From assembly GCA_900540335.1 (NCBI GenBank), contig UQFC01000051.1, forward strand, positions 1 through 18,180: DNA of 18,180 bases. The letters are read 5' to 3'. Under the pieces are notes generated by a model that worked only from the letters and a program-made list of their open reading frames with translations, did no database searches and had not been told where the DNA came from. Origin of the DNA: an uncultured Clostridium sp. (GTDB lineage Bacteria > Bacillota > Clostridia > Lachnospirales > Lachnospiraceae). This document shows, one piece after another, positions 6,157 through 14,853 of the stretch. How positions within the stretch are numbered: the stretch's first letter is position 1; each line of letters starts with the position of its first letter. A program made the translations under genes and the position numbers.

Positions 6157-7329
6157 TTATTGATTCTTTTTCTTATTTTCTGCAAATTCCGCTTTTACCT
6201 GTTCCATCAGACCATCTGTCATAATCAGATCCAGCGACGCACCTGCAATTGCCTTGGCTCCGTATAAAATACAATTATGAGCCGCCTCTGTCTTTCCGGC
6301 ATCTACAAATTCCTGAGAATGAGACGGTGTTCCTTCCGGCACAAATGCCACCCGGATACAGGAACCGGGAATCTCATACATTACATTGCCGAAATCTGTG
6401 GATCCTGTCTTCTCTCTGGGCGGCGCCAGCTGAGGAGCACCGGCCAGTCTGGCATTGTCCATCAGCAGTTCATTTAACTTCAGAACCGGAATCTTGTTAA
6501 AGAAGAAGGTTCCCTCCTTGATTTCATAATCCACACCGGCAATCAGGGAGGCTCCCTTAATAATATCCAGGAACCGCTCGCAGACTCCCTCCAGCGTCTT
6601 TCTGGAGAAAGAGCGGATTGCAAATTCTCCCTCAGCCTCTGCCGGAACCACATTGGCCGGTCCCGGAAGCTTTGCCACAGTATAATGCATTCTCACATCA
6701 TCCGGCACATGCTCTCTCAAAAATTCAATTCCCTGGAACGCTGCAAGCAGCGCATCAAAAGCACTTCTTCCCTTATCCGGCGCCAGTGCTGCATGGGCGC
6801 GTTTTCCATGGAAGGTTACATGAAAGCTTCTCTGCGCCAGACAGCGCACATCCGTACAGGTATTGGGGCCTCCATGCATCATAAAAGCCACATCCAAATC
6901 GTGGAAGCATCCTTTCTTGATCATATCACATTTGGAACCCAGAGTTTCCTCTGCCGGAGTTCCATACACCACAATCCGGAAAGGACGATCCGTATCCAGA
7001 TTTTTAAGAGCGGCAGCAGCGCCCAGACAGGCAGGCCCCTGCATATGGTGGCCGCATCCGTGGCCCAGTCCCCGAAGCGCATCATACTCACAGAGGATTC
7101 CGATAACCGGACCGCCTTCTCCGTGGCTGTACTCTGCCCGGAAAGCAGTTTTATAACCGCCAACTCCCATTTCTACGGAAAATCCGTTTTTTCTCAAATA
7201 ATCGGTCAGCAGACCGGCGGCAAAAACCTCTTCTCCCTCATACTCCGGATTGTCGAAAATCTGATCCGCCATGGACCAGAGCTCCTCCCGTTCTTCTTCA
7301 ATCCGCTGGAATAACGTTTCCTTCCTCAT
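6157..7329 (-). CDS. M20 family amidohydrolase / metallopeptidase
   Basis: This is a cytoplasmic 390-residue enzyme that hydrolyses amide bonds, with two metal ions expected per active site. The family motifs are clear: EYDAL (81-85), GHGCGHH (89-95) with Cys92 and the His residues as ligands, PAEE (125-128) with the catalytic and ligand Glu, His152 in MMHGG, and a late HSQEF for the last His. The Cys ligand places it in the M20D-like group with aminobenzoyl-glutamate and N-acyl amino acid hydrolases. The exact substrate is unknown. The ATG at 7329 follows GGAGG by eight bases, and that site overlaps the stop codon of the transporter gene 12 bp upstream. The two genes are therefore translationally close and surely co-transcribed. 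A strong terminator follows. Confidence 0.93.
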   Translation of the reverse strand: MRKETLFQRIEEEREELWSMADQIFDNPEYEGEEVFAAGLLTDYLRKNGFSVEMGVGGYKTAFRAEYSHGEGGPVIGILCEYDALRGLGHGCGHHMQGPACLGAAAALKNLDTDRPFRIVVYGTPAEETLGSKCDMIKKGCFHDLDVAFMMHGGPNTCTDVRCLAQRSFHVTFHGKRAHAALAPDKGRSAFDALLAAFQGIEFLREHVPDDVRMHYTVAKLPGPANVVPAEAEGEFAIRSFSRKTLEGVCERFLDIIKGASLIAGVDYEIKEGTFFFNKIPVLKLNELLMDNARLAGAPQLAPPREKTGSTDFGNVMYEIPGSCIRVAFVPEGTPSHSQEFVDAGKTEAAHNCILYGAKAIAGASLDLIMTDGLMEQVKAEFAENKKKNQ

Positions 7330-7341
7330 AACAGTTCCTCC

Positions 7342-8745
7342 TTACATAGGTCCAAAATGAATCAGCTGCGCTCCGATTAGCAGCACAGTTCCCACAATCA
7401 GCCACAGAATAAAAATCTTCCACATAAACCGCATCCATCTGTCATAAGGAATATTGCAGGCGCTGATAATTCCCATCAGAGCAGTGGAAGTCGGAAGAAT
7501 ATAGTTACAGAATCCATCACCAAAGTTAAATGCCAGAATCGCTGTCTGTCTTGTTACTCCAATCAGGTCAGAAAGCGGAACCATAATCGGCATCACAGCT
7601 GCCGCCTGGCCGGATCCGGAGGTCAGGAATACATTGATAATGGTATTGGCAATCAGCATAGCCGGCGCCTGAAGAATGGTCGGCACACTGCCAAGTCCGC
7701 CTGCCAGAGTATGAACAACCGTATCAATAATTTTTCCGTCTTTCATAATCGCGCTGATAGACTGCGCCAGTCCAATGATGATCATGGCAGACATCATTTT
7801 CTTGCAGCCCTCCAGGAAATTTTTAGAAATTGTGGCAGTGTCAAATCCGGAAATAATTCCCACAATAATTGCCAGCCAGATAAACATAGCGGCCATCTCC
7901 GGCATATCCCATCCCCATTTGATACTGCCGAATACAACAACTACCAGAGAAACCACCAGGGCAATTACATTCAGAATTTTTCTCAGATCAATGGTTCCGA
8001 AGCTTTCCAGATCCCCGCCCTTATTCAGCTCGTTATCCTTATCCAGATCATACATGGGACTGACCGTAGGATCCTTTTTCACCTTTAAAGCATAACGAAT
8101 AAGTGCGATATTGGTGAATACATAATATACGGCAAAGCAGACCCAGCGGTATCCGATACCGGAATACGGAGGAAGCTCTGCGATCTTCTGAGCAACCAGT
8201 GTGGTGTTGGGGTTCAGCGTACCGGTGGAAAATCCGATAGCGCCTCCCAGCAGGATAATCGCGGCACCTGTAATCGAGTCAAGACCAATGGCCAGAGACA
8301 GCATTACCATAACCGGTGCAAAAGCAATAAACATATTCACACCCTGAGTTGTACAAATCAGACCAAACATCAGAGTCAGAATCGGAATAAACACGTAGAG
8401 ATTGTTGGAGAATTTCTTCGCCAGCTTTGCAATCACAGCCTGAAGAGAGCCGGACTGGGTCAGCATATGGAAGGCTCCGCCGGAAAACAGAATAACCAGC
8501 ATCAAATCTACCCGCTTAATAAATGCTTCTACAATGTACATGGGAATCAAAAGCGGATTCACCGGTGAACGCTCCAGATACTGGAACTGAGTCGGATCAA
8601 TGACCTTAATTCCATCCGCATTTTCAATCCGGACATACTCACCGGCCGGAAGAATCCAGGTCATGGCTACTGCCGCAACAATGATAGTAAACACAATCAC
8701 AAAACTGTGCGGCATTTTGAAACGTTTTTTCTTTTTCTCACTCAT
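7342..8745 (-). CDS. YfcC family membrane transporter (basic amino acid antiporter-like, DcuC/ArcD superfamily)
   Basis: The 467-residue product starts with a basic cytoplasmic tail (MSEKKKKRFK) and then has about 11-12 hydrophobic segments. Features of the YfcC family include TWILPAGEY after the first helix, the FSGGAFHML loop, the SGSGQAAAVMPIMVPL segment in the second half and the LPTSTALMG motif near the end. The pseudo-symmetric halves are joined by a charged loop (about residues 220-255). Family members are annotated as putative basic amino acid or carboxylate carriers; the true substrate is unknown. Its gene is paired with the M20 hydrolase, which suggests it imports what that enzyme cleaves. 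The ATG at 8745 is eight bases after a perfect AGGAGGTG, so high expression is likely when induced. The LysR gene lies directly upstream. Confidence 0.9.
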   Translation of the reverse strand: MSEKKKKRFKMPHSFVIVFTIIVAAVAMTWILPAGEYVRIENADGIKVIDPTQFQYLERSPVNPLLIPMYIVEAFIKRVDLMLVILFSGGAFHMLTQSGSLQAVIAKLAKKFSNNLYVFIPILTLMFGLICTTQGVNMFIAFAPVMVMLSLAIGLDSITGAAIILLGGAIGFSTGTLNPNTTLVAQKIAELPPYSGIGYRWVCFAVYYVFTNIALIRYALKVKKDPTVSPMYDLDKDNELNKGGDLESFGTIDLRKILNVIALVVSLVVVVFGSIKWGWDMPEMAAMFIWLAIIVGIISGFDTATISKNFLEGCKKMMSAMIIIGLAQSISAIMKDGKIIDTVVHTLAGGLGSVPTILQAPAMLIANTIINVFLTSGSGQAAAVMPIMVPLSDLIGVTRQTAILAFNFGDGFCNYILPTSTALMGIISACNIPYDRWMRFMWKIFILWLIVGTVLLIGAQLIHFGPM

Positions 8746-8776
8746 AAAAAAACCACCTCCTAAGTATACTGTTTTT

Positions 8777-8805
8777 ATTATACATAGGGGCGGCTTCCGT
8801 GACCA
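8777..8805 (-). promoter_or_regulatory. Likely promoter of the transporter-hydrolase operon
   Basis: On the minus strand TATAAT (plus 8777-8782) lies 17 bp from TGGTCA (8800-8805), a weak -35 box. A perfect -10 with a poor -35 fits an activator-dependent promoter such as one controlled by the adjacent LysR protein. The AT-rich stretch at 8815-8865 upstream could hold the regulator site. Confidence 0.5.
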
Positions 8806-8863
8806 TTAGCAAAAACTGAAAGCAGGATTAAATTTTTTATATTGCAGGAACATTTTAAATATT

Positions 8864-9784
8864 TTAGTATTGTTTCTGAACGGTTTCATATAAAATCTCA
8901 ATTAGCCGGTTTTCGCATTCCGTTAAGACGCGGCCCTTCCGATAAGCAAGAATCAATCTGGAGTAAAAGGAATCCCTTCCTATATAGTAGTATTTTACAT
9001 TCTGAAACCGTGACATATTTTTTATGTATCCAAGACGGTTAAACCCGATTCCCAGTCCCAGCTCGACCATACTGATAATAATATCAAAATGGGCAACCTC
9101 CAAAACTCTCCCGGGGCGAATGTGATTCTGCTCGAAAATCCGCTCCGCCGTTTTTCTCATACTCTGAGCCATCGTAGGAAGAATAAAGGTTTCTCTGTCC
9201 AGATGAATCATGTCCAGATGAGGATAGCCGTCATTTTCTGTATGATACGCGTATGCATTGGCCGGATGATCCGCAGGAAGCGCTACCAGAACCTGCTCCT
9301 TTGCCAGTTCCCGGTAGGTTACATCGGCAAGTTCATCCCGGTACATGGTCACCACAAAGTCCACCGTTCCCTCCCGGTACATGGCTGCCAGCTCCTCCTG
9401 GTTTCCATCCCGGAAAATAATTTCCACATCCGGGTATTCTTCCATAAACCGCTTCAGCAGCTCCGGCGCTATAGAAATTGCCCGCCTCTGCTGAATGCCA
9501 ATCCGAATGGACGGATGGGCCTTGCGCCTGGCATGATCCACCAGACAGTCAAACTCATCCTTCATTTCCAGCATCTTTCTGGCTCTGGATACATATTCCT
9601 CTCCAATCGGCGTCAGTACAAAGGAACGGCCCGTCCGGATAAACAGAGGAACTCCCAGATACTTTTCCAGATTACTGATATAGACGCTAAGTGCCGACGG
9701 AGAAATATAAAGCTCTTCCGCCGCTTTCGAAATCGTCTGGCACCTGGCCAGAGCGCACACATACTGCTGTTCCTTTAAGTTCAT
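8864..9784 (-). CDS. LysR family transcriptional regulator
   Basis: The 306-residue product has the usual length and layout of LysR regulators. The N-terminal winged helix-turn-helix (residues 1-61) includes ISKAAEELYISPSALS and NLEKYLGVPLF. A linker helix follows, then a two-lobed ligand-binding domain from about 90 to 300 that begins IRIGIQQRRAISIAPELL. LysR proteins usually sense a small molecule and activate neighbouring genes. Here the likely target is the transporter and M20 hydrolase operon directly downstream on the same strand, which is less common than the divergent arrangement. The ATG at 9784 follows GGAG by seven bases. No clear promoter was found upstream, and no terminator follows, so some read-through into the operon is possible. 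Confidence 0.94.
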   Translation of the reverse strand: MNLKEQQYVCALARCQTISKAAEELYISPSALSVYISNLEKYLGVPLFIRTGRSFVLTPIGEEYVSRARKMLEMKDEFDCLVDHARRKAHPSIRIGIQQRRAISIAPELLKRFMEEYPDVEIIFRDGNQEELAAMYREGTVDFVVTMYRDELADVTYRELAKEQVLVALPADHPANAYAYHTENDGYPHLDMIHLDRETFILPTMAQSMRKTAERIFEQNHIRPGRVLEVAHFDIIISMVELGLGIGFNRLGYIKNMSRFQNVKYYYIGRDSFYSRLILAYRKGRVLTECENRLIEILYETVQKQY

Positions 9785-9860
9785 AAATATTCTCCGAAGG
9801 CGTCCATTCCCGCCCTGTCTGTCATTTGCCTGTAAGGTTTTCGTTCATCCATATTCCAAC

Positions 9861-9888
9861 ATGGCCCCGGCTGGAAAGCCGGGGCCAT
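9861..9888 (-). terminator. GC-rich hairpin ending the ATP synthase operon
   Basis: ATGGCCCCGGC (9861-9871) pairs perfectly with GCCGGGGCCAT (9878-9888) around a 6-nt loop, 70-95 nt after the atpC stop. No T-run follows on either strand, so it may work with another factor or stabilise the mRNA 3' end. Confidence 0.6.
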
Positions 9889-9956
9889 AAAATCTGCTTC
9901 AGTTATCAGGTGCTCTGTTCTGTCACAAAACGCCATTCCGATGACAGGCCAAAAGC

Positions 9957-10355
9957 TTACCCTTTCATTTCCAGACGCACCATAGCTCTCTTTAAGGCCA
10001 TCTCTGCACGAAGCACATCGAGATTTGCATCCTTGGAAGCCAGCCGGTGCTCTGCACGCCTGCGGGCATCCTCTGCACGCTTAAAGTCGATCTCATCCGG
10101 CCATTCTACCACTTCAGCCATAATCGTCACTGTCTCCGGCAGGATGGTAATAAATCCGGAATGCAGGGCAGCCTCTTTGACTTCTCCTGTCTCATGGATC
10201 TTCAATACGCCCGGAGCCACAACCGCTGTCAGCGGAATGTGGTTTGGATAAATACCAATATCGCCCTCCGTGGTTGTCAGCTCCACCATGGTAACCTCTC
10301 CATCATAGAACCGCTCCGTAGGAGTGACAATCTGTAATTTCATTCCATCAGCCAT
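9957..10355 (-). CDS. atpC: ATP synthase F1 epsilon subunit
   Basis: This is the small rotor subunit that links the gamma stalk to the c-ring and can inhibit ATP hydrolysis. The length of 132 residues is normal. The N-terminal beta-sandwich (about 5-88) contains the family motifs TPTERFYDGEV, GDIGIYPNHIPL and HSGFITILPETV. The C-terminal helical hairpin (about 92-130) is rich in Ala, Arg and Glu, the part that moves to regulate activity. The ATG at 10355 has AGGGGG seven bases upstream, and that site overlaps the TAG stop of atpD, so the two are coupled. A second ATG at codon 5 is possible but has no better site. It is the last gene of the operon. Confidence 0.97.
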   Translation of the reverse strand: MADGMKLQIVTPTERFYDGEVTMVELTTTEGDIGIYPNHIPLTAVVAPGVLKIHETGEVKEAALHSGFITILPETVTIMAEVVEWPDEIDFKRAEDARRRAEHRLASKDANLDVLRAEMALKRAMVRLEMKG

Positions 10356-10366
10356 AGACGTACCCC

Positions 10367-11758
10367 CTATTTCACACGGGCAAGAACGTCATCAATATTT
10401 CCGGCATTGAGGAAATACTGCTCCGGAATATCATCATGCTTTCCTTCCAGAATCTCCTTAAAGCCCTGAATCGTCTCGCTGAGAGGCACATAACGTCCTT
10501 CCAGACCGGTAAACTGTCCTGCAACGAAGAAAGGCTGAGACAGGAATCTCTGAATCTTTCTTGCACGGGATACGGTCAGCTTATCTTCCTCAGAAAGCTC
10601 ATCCATACCCAGCATAGCGATAATATCCTGCAGCTCTTTATACTTCTGAAGTACCTCCTGTACTCCGCGGGCTACCTTATAGTGCTCCTCACCTACCACA
10701 CGGGGATCCAGAATACGGGAAGTAGACTCCAGCGGATCCACTGCTGGGTAAATACCCAGCTCAACGATGGAACGGCTCAGTACGGTAGTTGCATCCAGAT
10801 GTGCGAAGGTATTTGCCGGAGCCGGGTCAGTCAGGTCATCCGCAGGTACATAAACAGCCTGTACGGATGTGATAGAACCGTTCTTGGTAGAGGTGATACG
10901 CTCCTGAAGAGCACCCATCTCTGTCTGCAGCGTCGGCTGATATCCTACTGCGGACGGCATACGTCCCAGCAGAGCAGATACCTCAGAACCTGCCTGAGTA
11001 AAACGGAAAATATTGTCGATAAACAGCAGTACGTCCTTACCACCCTGATCACGGAAATACTCTGCCATGGTAAGTCCTGTCAGACCTACTCTCATACGTG
11101 CTCCCGGCGGCTCGTTCATCTGACCGAATACCATGGTCGTTTTATTGATAACGCCGGAATCGGTCATCTCGTAGTAAAGGTCGTTTCCTTCACGGGTACG
11201 CTCGCCTACGCCGGTGAATACAGAGTATCCGCCGTGCTCTGTGGCGATGTTACGAATCAGCTCCTGAATCAGTACGGTTTTGCCTACGCCGGCGCCGCCG
11301 AACAGACCGATTTTACCACCCTTCTGATAAGGGCACAGCAGGTCAACGACCTTGATGCCCGTCTCCAGAATCTCAGTCTCTGTAGACTGTTCCTCGAAGG
11401 TAGGAGCTTTTCTGTGGATTGGAAGATATTCCTCCACCTGTGGCTTTTCTTTATTGTCAATGGGCTCGCCCAGCACGTTGAAAATACGTCCCAGCGTATT
11501 CTCACCAACCGGAACCGTAATCGGCGCTCCGGTTGCAATGGCGTCCATACCACGTCTTAATCCGTCGGTTGTTCCCATGGCGATACATCTGACAGTATCG
11601 TCACCAAGATCCTGCGCAACCTCAACAACCAGCTCACCGCCGGTTTCCAGCGGAATTTTGATTGCCTCGTTGATTTCCGGGATCTTGCCCTGGGAGAACT
11701 TGATGTCCATAACCGCACCGATAATCTGTGTGATTTTACCAGTATTTTGCTCTGCCAT
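10367..11758 (-). CDS. atpD: ATP synthase F1 beta subunit (catalytic)
   Basis: This is the catalytic subunit that makes or hydrolyses ATP at three sites of the F1 head. The corrected product is 463 residues. Walker A GGAGVGKT is at 154-161. The catalytic Glu is 186 in GERTREGND. The DELSEEDKL motif occurs in the C-terminal domain, where epsilon acts. An upstream ATG at 11803 would add 15 residues (MMQNKAATINIRRSK) that do not resemble other beta subunits; the ATG at 11758 has AAGGAG seven bases before it and gives the standard start MAEQNTGKITQ. The gene starts 48 bp after atpG and ends 11 bp before atpC. No inactivating change is seen in the motifs. Confidence 0.98.
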   Translation of the reverse strand: MAEQNTGKITQIIGAVMDIKFSQGKIPEINEAIKIPLETGGELVVEVAQDLGDDTVRCIAMGTTDGLRRGMDAIATGAPITVPVGENTLGRIFNVLGEPIDNKEKPQVEEYLPIHRKAPTFEEQSTETEILETGIKVVDLLCPYQKGGKIGLFGGAGVGKTVLIQELIRNIATEHGGYSVFTGVGERTREGNDLYYEMTDSGVINKTTMVFGQMNEPPGARMRVGLTGLTMAEYFRDQGGKDVLLFIDNIFRFTQAGSEVSALLGRMPSAVGYQPTLQTEMGALQERITSTKNGSITSVQAVYVPADDLTDPAPANTFAHLDATTVLSRSIVELGIYPAVDPLESTSRILDPRVVGEEHYKVARGVQEVLQKYKELQDIIAMLGMDELSEEDKLTVSRARKIQRFLSQPFFVAGQFTGLEGRYVPLSETIQGFKEILEGKHDDIPEQYFLNAGNIDDVLARVK

Positions 11759-11806
11759 CTTGCTTCTCCTTATATTTATTGTAGCTGCCTTATTTTGCAT
11801 CATTTA

Positions 11807-12676
11807 TCAGCTGATTGCATTGGCGCCTGCGATAATCTCCGTCAGCTCCTGAGTAATGGATCCCTGACGGGCGCGGTTATACTGCAGTTCCAGCTTGCCC
11901 AGCATCTCTTCTGCATTGTTGGTTGCCGAATCCATGGCTGTCATACGGGCGCCGTTTTCACTGGCTACTGCCTCCTGCAGCGCGCCGAAAATCAGACTGC
12001 TCATGTATTTGGGAATAATCATATCCAACACAGTCTCTTCATTGGGCTCATAGTTCATAAGAGCCTGAGCCTTTTCTGTCTCATGTTCTCCGTCTTCTCC
12101 CGCTTCCATAGTAAAGGGAAGGAGCTTAATCAGCTTCGGAATATGGACAACCGTATTTTTGAAAGAGGTATATGCCAGATAAATTTCGCCAATCTCTCCC
12201 CGGCCAAAGGAGGCCAGCAGTTCTTTTGTCAGATCCGCCGCATCCTGATATACCGGTTCATTGATTACCTCAGAGTAATCTCCCTTGATCTCGTAGCCTT
12301 TTTTTGACAGTCCGTCGCGGCCCTTCCGTCCGATTGCGTACACATAAGTGTCCTCTGCCTTCAGCTCCGGATTTCCCGCAATCAGCTTGACGATATTGTT
12401 GTTATATCCGCCTGCCAGACCGCGGTTGGAGGTAATGGCAATCACTGCCTTTTTCCCGCTTCCGCCGGCCTTTAAATATTTGTGGTCAATGTTTCCGGAT
12501 TTTTTCAGCATGGACGAAATTGTCTCATACATCATGTCAAAATAAGGTTTGGAGTTTTCCGCCTTCTGTCTTGATTTCTGCAGCTTTACTGTAGAAACCA
12601 GCTTCATGGCCTTGGTAATCTGTCCGGTGCTCTGGATACTGGCTTTCCTGCGTTTTATATCTCTCATGGATGCCAT
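11807..12676 (-). CDS. atpG: ATP synthase F1 gamma subunit
   Basis: This is the central stalk that rotates inside the alpha-beta hexamer and transmits torque from the c-ring. The length of 289 residues is typical. The N-terminal helix carries the conserved MRDIKRRKASIQSTGQITKA and the C-terminal helix ends with RQGSITQELTEIIAGANAI, which together form the coiled-coil shaft. The globular middle has the family motif SNRGLAGGYN near residue 83. The ATG at 12676 has GAGG eight bases upstream; an internal ATG at codon 4 is a weaker choice. It follows atpA after a 102-bp gap, the longest inside this operon, and is followed 48 bp later by atpD. Confidence 0.97.
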   Translation of the reverse strand: MASMRDIKRRKASIQSTGQITKAMKLVSTVKLQKSRQKAENSKPYFDMMYETISSMLKKSGNIDHKYLKAGGSGKKAVIAITSNRGLAGGYNNNIVKLIAGNPELKAEDTYVYAIGRKGRDGLSKKGYEIKGDYSEVINEPVYQDAADLTKELLASFGRGEIGEIYLAYTSFKNTVVHIPKLIKLLPFTMEAGEDGEHETEKAQALMNYEPNEETVLDMIIPKYMSSLIFGALQEAVASENGARMTAMDSATNNAEEMLGKLELQYNRARQGSITQELTEIIAGANAIS

Positions 12677-12778
12677 GATATTTACCTCACTTTCGTGTCA
12701 GCTCACAGCTTTCACGGCTTTGTCCGCCCGGCATGCCCTTTCTGCCGCTTCCGGCCTGTTCTGCCTGACGCGCATCGC

Positions 12779-14281
12779 CTACATCTGTGCCTTACACTCC
12801 TTGATTGCCTTCACCAGAAGCTCCTCTGTCTCCTCCGTCAGTACCTTGGTATCGCGGATGGAAGCCGGAATCTCAGGATATTTTGTATCAATATATTTGA
12901 ATAATTCTTTCTCAAATCCAAGTACATCTGCAACCGGAATATCCAGAAGATACTTTCTGGTAGCTGCATAAATGATGATTACCTGGTATTCAACCGGCAT
13001 GGGCTGATACTGAGGCTGCTTAAGAACCTCACGGATACGCTCACCCTGAGCCAGCTGCTCCGTGGTAGCCGCATCCAGCTCGGAACCGAACTGGGCAAAG
13101 CTTGCCAGCTCACGGTACTGAGCCAGCTCCACACGGATAGGAGCTGCAATCTTTTTAATTGCCTTGATCTGCGCTGCGCCTCCTACACGGGATACAGACA
13201 GACCTGCATTGATTGCCGGACGGAAACCGGAGTTAAACATCTCGGTCTCCAGATAAATCTGACCGTCTGTAATAGAAATTACATTGGTCGGAATATATGC
13301 GGATACGTCGCCTGCCTGGGTTTCGATAATCGGCAGTGCAGTCAGGGAGCCGCCGCCCAAGTCGTCAGAAAGACGGGAAGCACGCTCCAGCAGTCTGGAA
13401 TGCAGATAGAATACGTCGCCCGGGTAAGCCTCACGTCCCGGCGGTCTCTTCAGAAGAAGGGACAGGGTACGGTAAGCAGCTGCATGCTTGGTCAGGTCAT
13501 CGTAAACCACCAGCACGTCTTCTCCGTTTTCCATCCACTCCTCACCGATCGCACAGCCGGAGTAAGGTGCAATATACTGCAGAGGAGCCAGATCGGAAGC
13601 GGTGGAAACCACAATGGTGGTGTAGTCCATGGCGCCGAACTCCTCTAAGGTTCTAACAATATTGGCTACTGTAGAAGCCTTCTGGCCGATAGCAACATAA
13701 ATACAATGTACGCCCTGGCCCTTCTGGTTAATAATGGTATCAATGGCAATCGCAGTTTTACCTGTCTGACGGTCACCAATGATCAGCTCACGCTGTCCTC
13801 GTCCAATCGGAATCATGGCGTCAATAGCCTTGATACCGGTCTGCAGGGGGGTGTCTACGGATTTTCTCTCGATAACACCGTGTGCCACACGCTCAATGCG
13901 GCGGAATTTCTCAGTCTCGATGGGGCCCTTGCCGTCAATCGGCTGTCCCAGTGCATTGACCACGCGGCCGGTCAGGGCATCGCCTACCGGAACCTCAACT
14001 ACGCGGCCAGTGGTCTTTACAATGTCGCCTTCACTGATGCTGCTGCTGTCACCCAGCAGAACAACACCTACGTTATCCTCCTCCAGGTTCAGAACCATGC
14101 CGTAGATCTCTCCCGGGAATTCCAGAAGCTCACCCTGCATGGCCTTCTCCAGACCATGGATACGGGCGATACCGTCCGCAACCGTGATAACTGTGCCGAC
14201 ATCCGAGACTTCCAGTTTGGTAGAATATTTCGCAATCTGTTCTTTAATTACCGAACTGATTTCTTCTGGTCTCAAATTCAT
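12779..14281 (-). CDS. atpA: ATP synthase F1 alpha subunit
   Basis: This is the regulatory nucleotide-binding subunit of the F1 head, 500 residues, a usual length. The N-terminal crown includes VADGIARIHGLEKAMQGEL. The P-loop GDRQTGKT is at 169-176, and the Arg finger that completes the catalytic site of beta is Arg365 in LSVSRVGGAAQ. The C-terminal helical domain ends in KECKAQM. The ATG at 14281 has AAAGGA about nine bases upstream. The gene is separated from atpH by 23 bp. All expected motifs are intact. Confidence 0.98.
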   Translation of the reverse strand: MNLRPEEISSVIKEQIAKYSTKLEVSDVGTVITVADGIARIHGLEKAMQGELLEFPGEIYGMVLNLEEDNVGVVLLGDSSSISEGDIVKTTGRVVEVPVGDALTGRVVNALGQPIDGKGPIETEKFRRIERVAHGVIERKSVDTPLQTGIKAIDAMIPIGRGQRELIIGDRQTGKTAIAIDTIINQKGQGVHCIYVAIGQKASTVANIVRTLEEFGAMDYTTIVVSTASDLAPLQYIAPYSGCAIGEEWMENGEDVLVVYDDLTKHAAAYRTLSLLLKRPPGREAYPGDVFYLHSRLLERASRLSDDLGGGSLTALPIIETQAGDVSAYIPTNVISITDGQIYLETEMFNSGFRPAINAGLSVSRVGGAAQIKAIKKIAAPIRVELAQYRELASFAQFGSELDAATTEQLAQGERIREVLKQPQYQPMPVEYQVIIIYAATRKYLLDIPVADVLGFEKELFKYIDTKYPEIPASIRDTKVLTEETEELLVKAIKECKAQM

Positions 14282-14304
14282 TTTGCAGTTTCCTTTCTGA
14301 CTGT

Positions 14305-14853
14305 TTATGCTAACTGAAGGCTGGAAAGCTCCTTCTTCAGTTCATAAAGCCGTGTTTTAATGCTGCTGTCCACTACGTGATCTCCAATGCGGATTACCAT
14401 GCCGCCCAGCAGGGCCGGATCCACGGAATAATGCATCTCAAAGGCCACATAGGGAGTTGTTTCCAGCAGCTTCTTTTCCAGACCTGCCTTCTGCTCCGGT
14501 TTCAGCTCCACCGCGCTTGTCACGTAAGCGGCGCCGATTTTCTTGTACTCCTTCACCCGCTGGATGAAATAGTCCAGTACCGGAATCAACTCACTTTGTC
14601 TGTCTTTTTCGACAATGATTGCTAAAAAGCCCATCAGCTCAACCTCCACCCGGTTTTCAAATACCTGGCGGATAATCGTTACCTTATCCTCCTTCACAAT
14701 CTGAGGATTGCCAAGAAGGGCAAGGAGCTCCGGGTTCTCCTTTAAAATGGGAATCAGGGCGTTTACTTCCTCATAAAGAGTGTCCACCTTGTTGTTTTCC
14801 ATGGCGGTCTCAAACAATGCATCGCCGTACACCTTTGACACTAGCTTTGCCAT
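14305..14853 (-). CDS. atpH: ATP synthase F1 delta subunit (stator, OSCP-like)
   Basis: This subunit fixes the peripheral stalk to the top of F1. The product is 182 residues, normal for the family. The N-terminal six-helix domain begins AKLVSKVYGDALFETAMEN, and the C-terminal region has the diagnostic GGMVIRIGDHVVDSSIKTRL near residues 149-169. Its ATG at 14853 lies within the last codons of atpF: the two genes overlap by 13 bp, which usually means coupled translation. The upstream GGTGAG is a weak ribosome binding site and fits that idea. Confidence 0.96.
   Translation of the reverse strand: MAKLVSKVYGDALFETAMENNKVDTLYEEVNALIPILKENPELLALLGNPQIVKEDKVTIIRQVFENRVEVELMGFLAIIVEKDRQSELIPVLDYFIQRVKEYKKIGAAYVTSAVELKPEQKAGLEKKLLETTPYVAFEMHYSVDPALLGGMVIRIGDHVVDSSIKTRLYELKKELSSLQLA

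Noticed and set aside
10436..11560. 374-codon open frame on the plus strand
   Set aside because: It is antisense to the conserved atpD gene, has no ribosome binding site and codes a composition typical of a shadow frame.
11759..11803. Upstream ATG that would lengthen atpD by 15 residues
   Set aside because: The ATG at 11758 has the proper ribosome binding site and gives the standard beta subunit start.
12680..12773. 25-codon open frame on the minus strand between atpA and atpG
   Set aside because: No ribosome binding site precedes it, and the product has no recognisable character.
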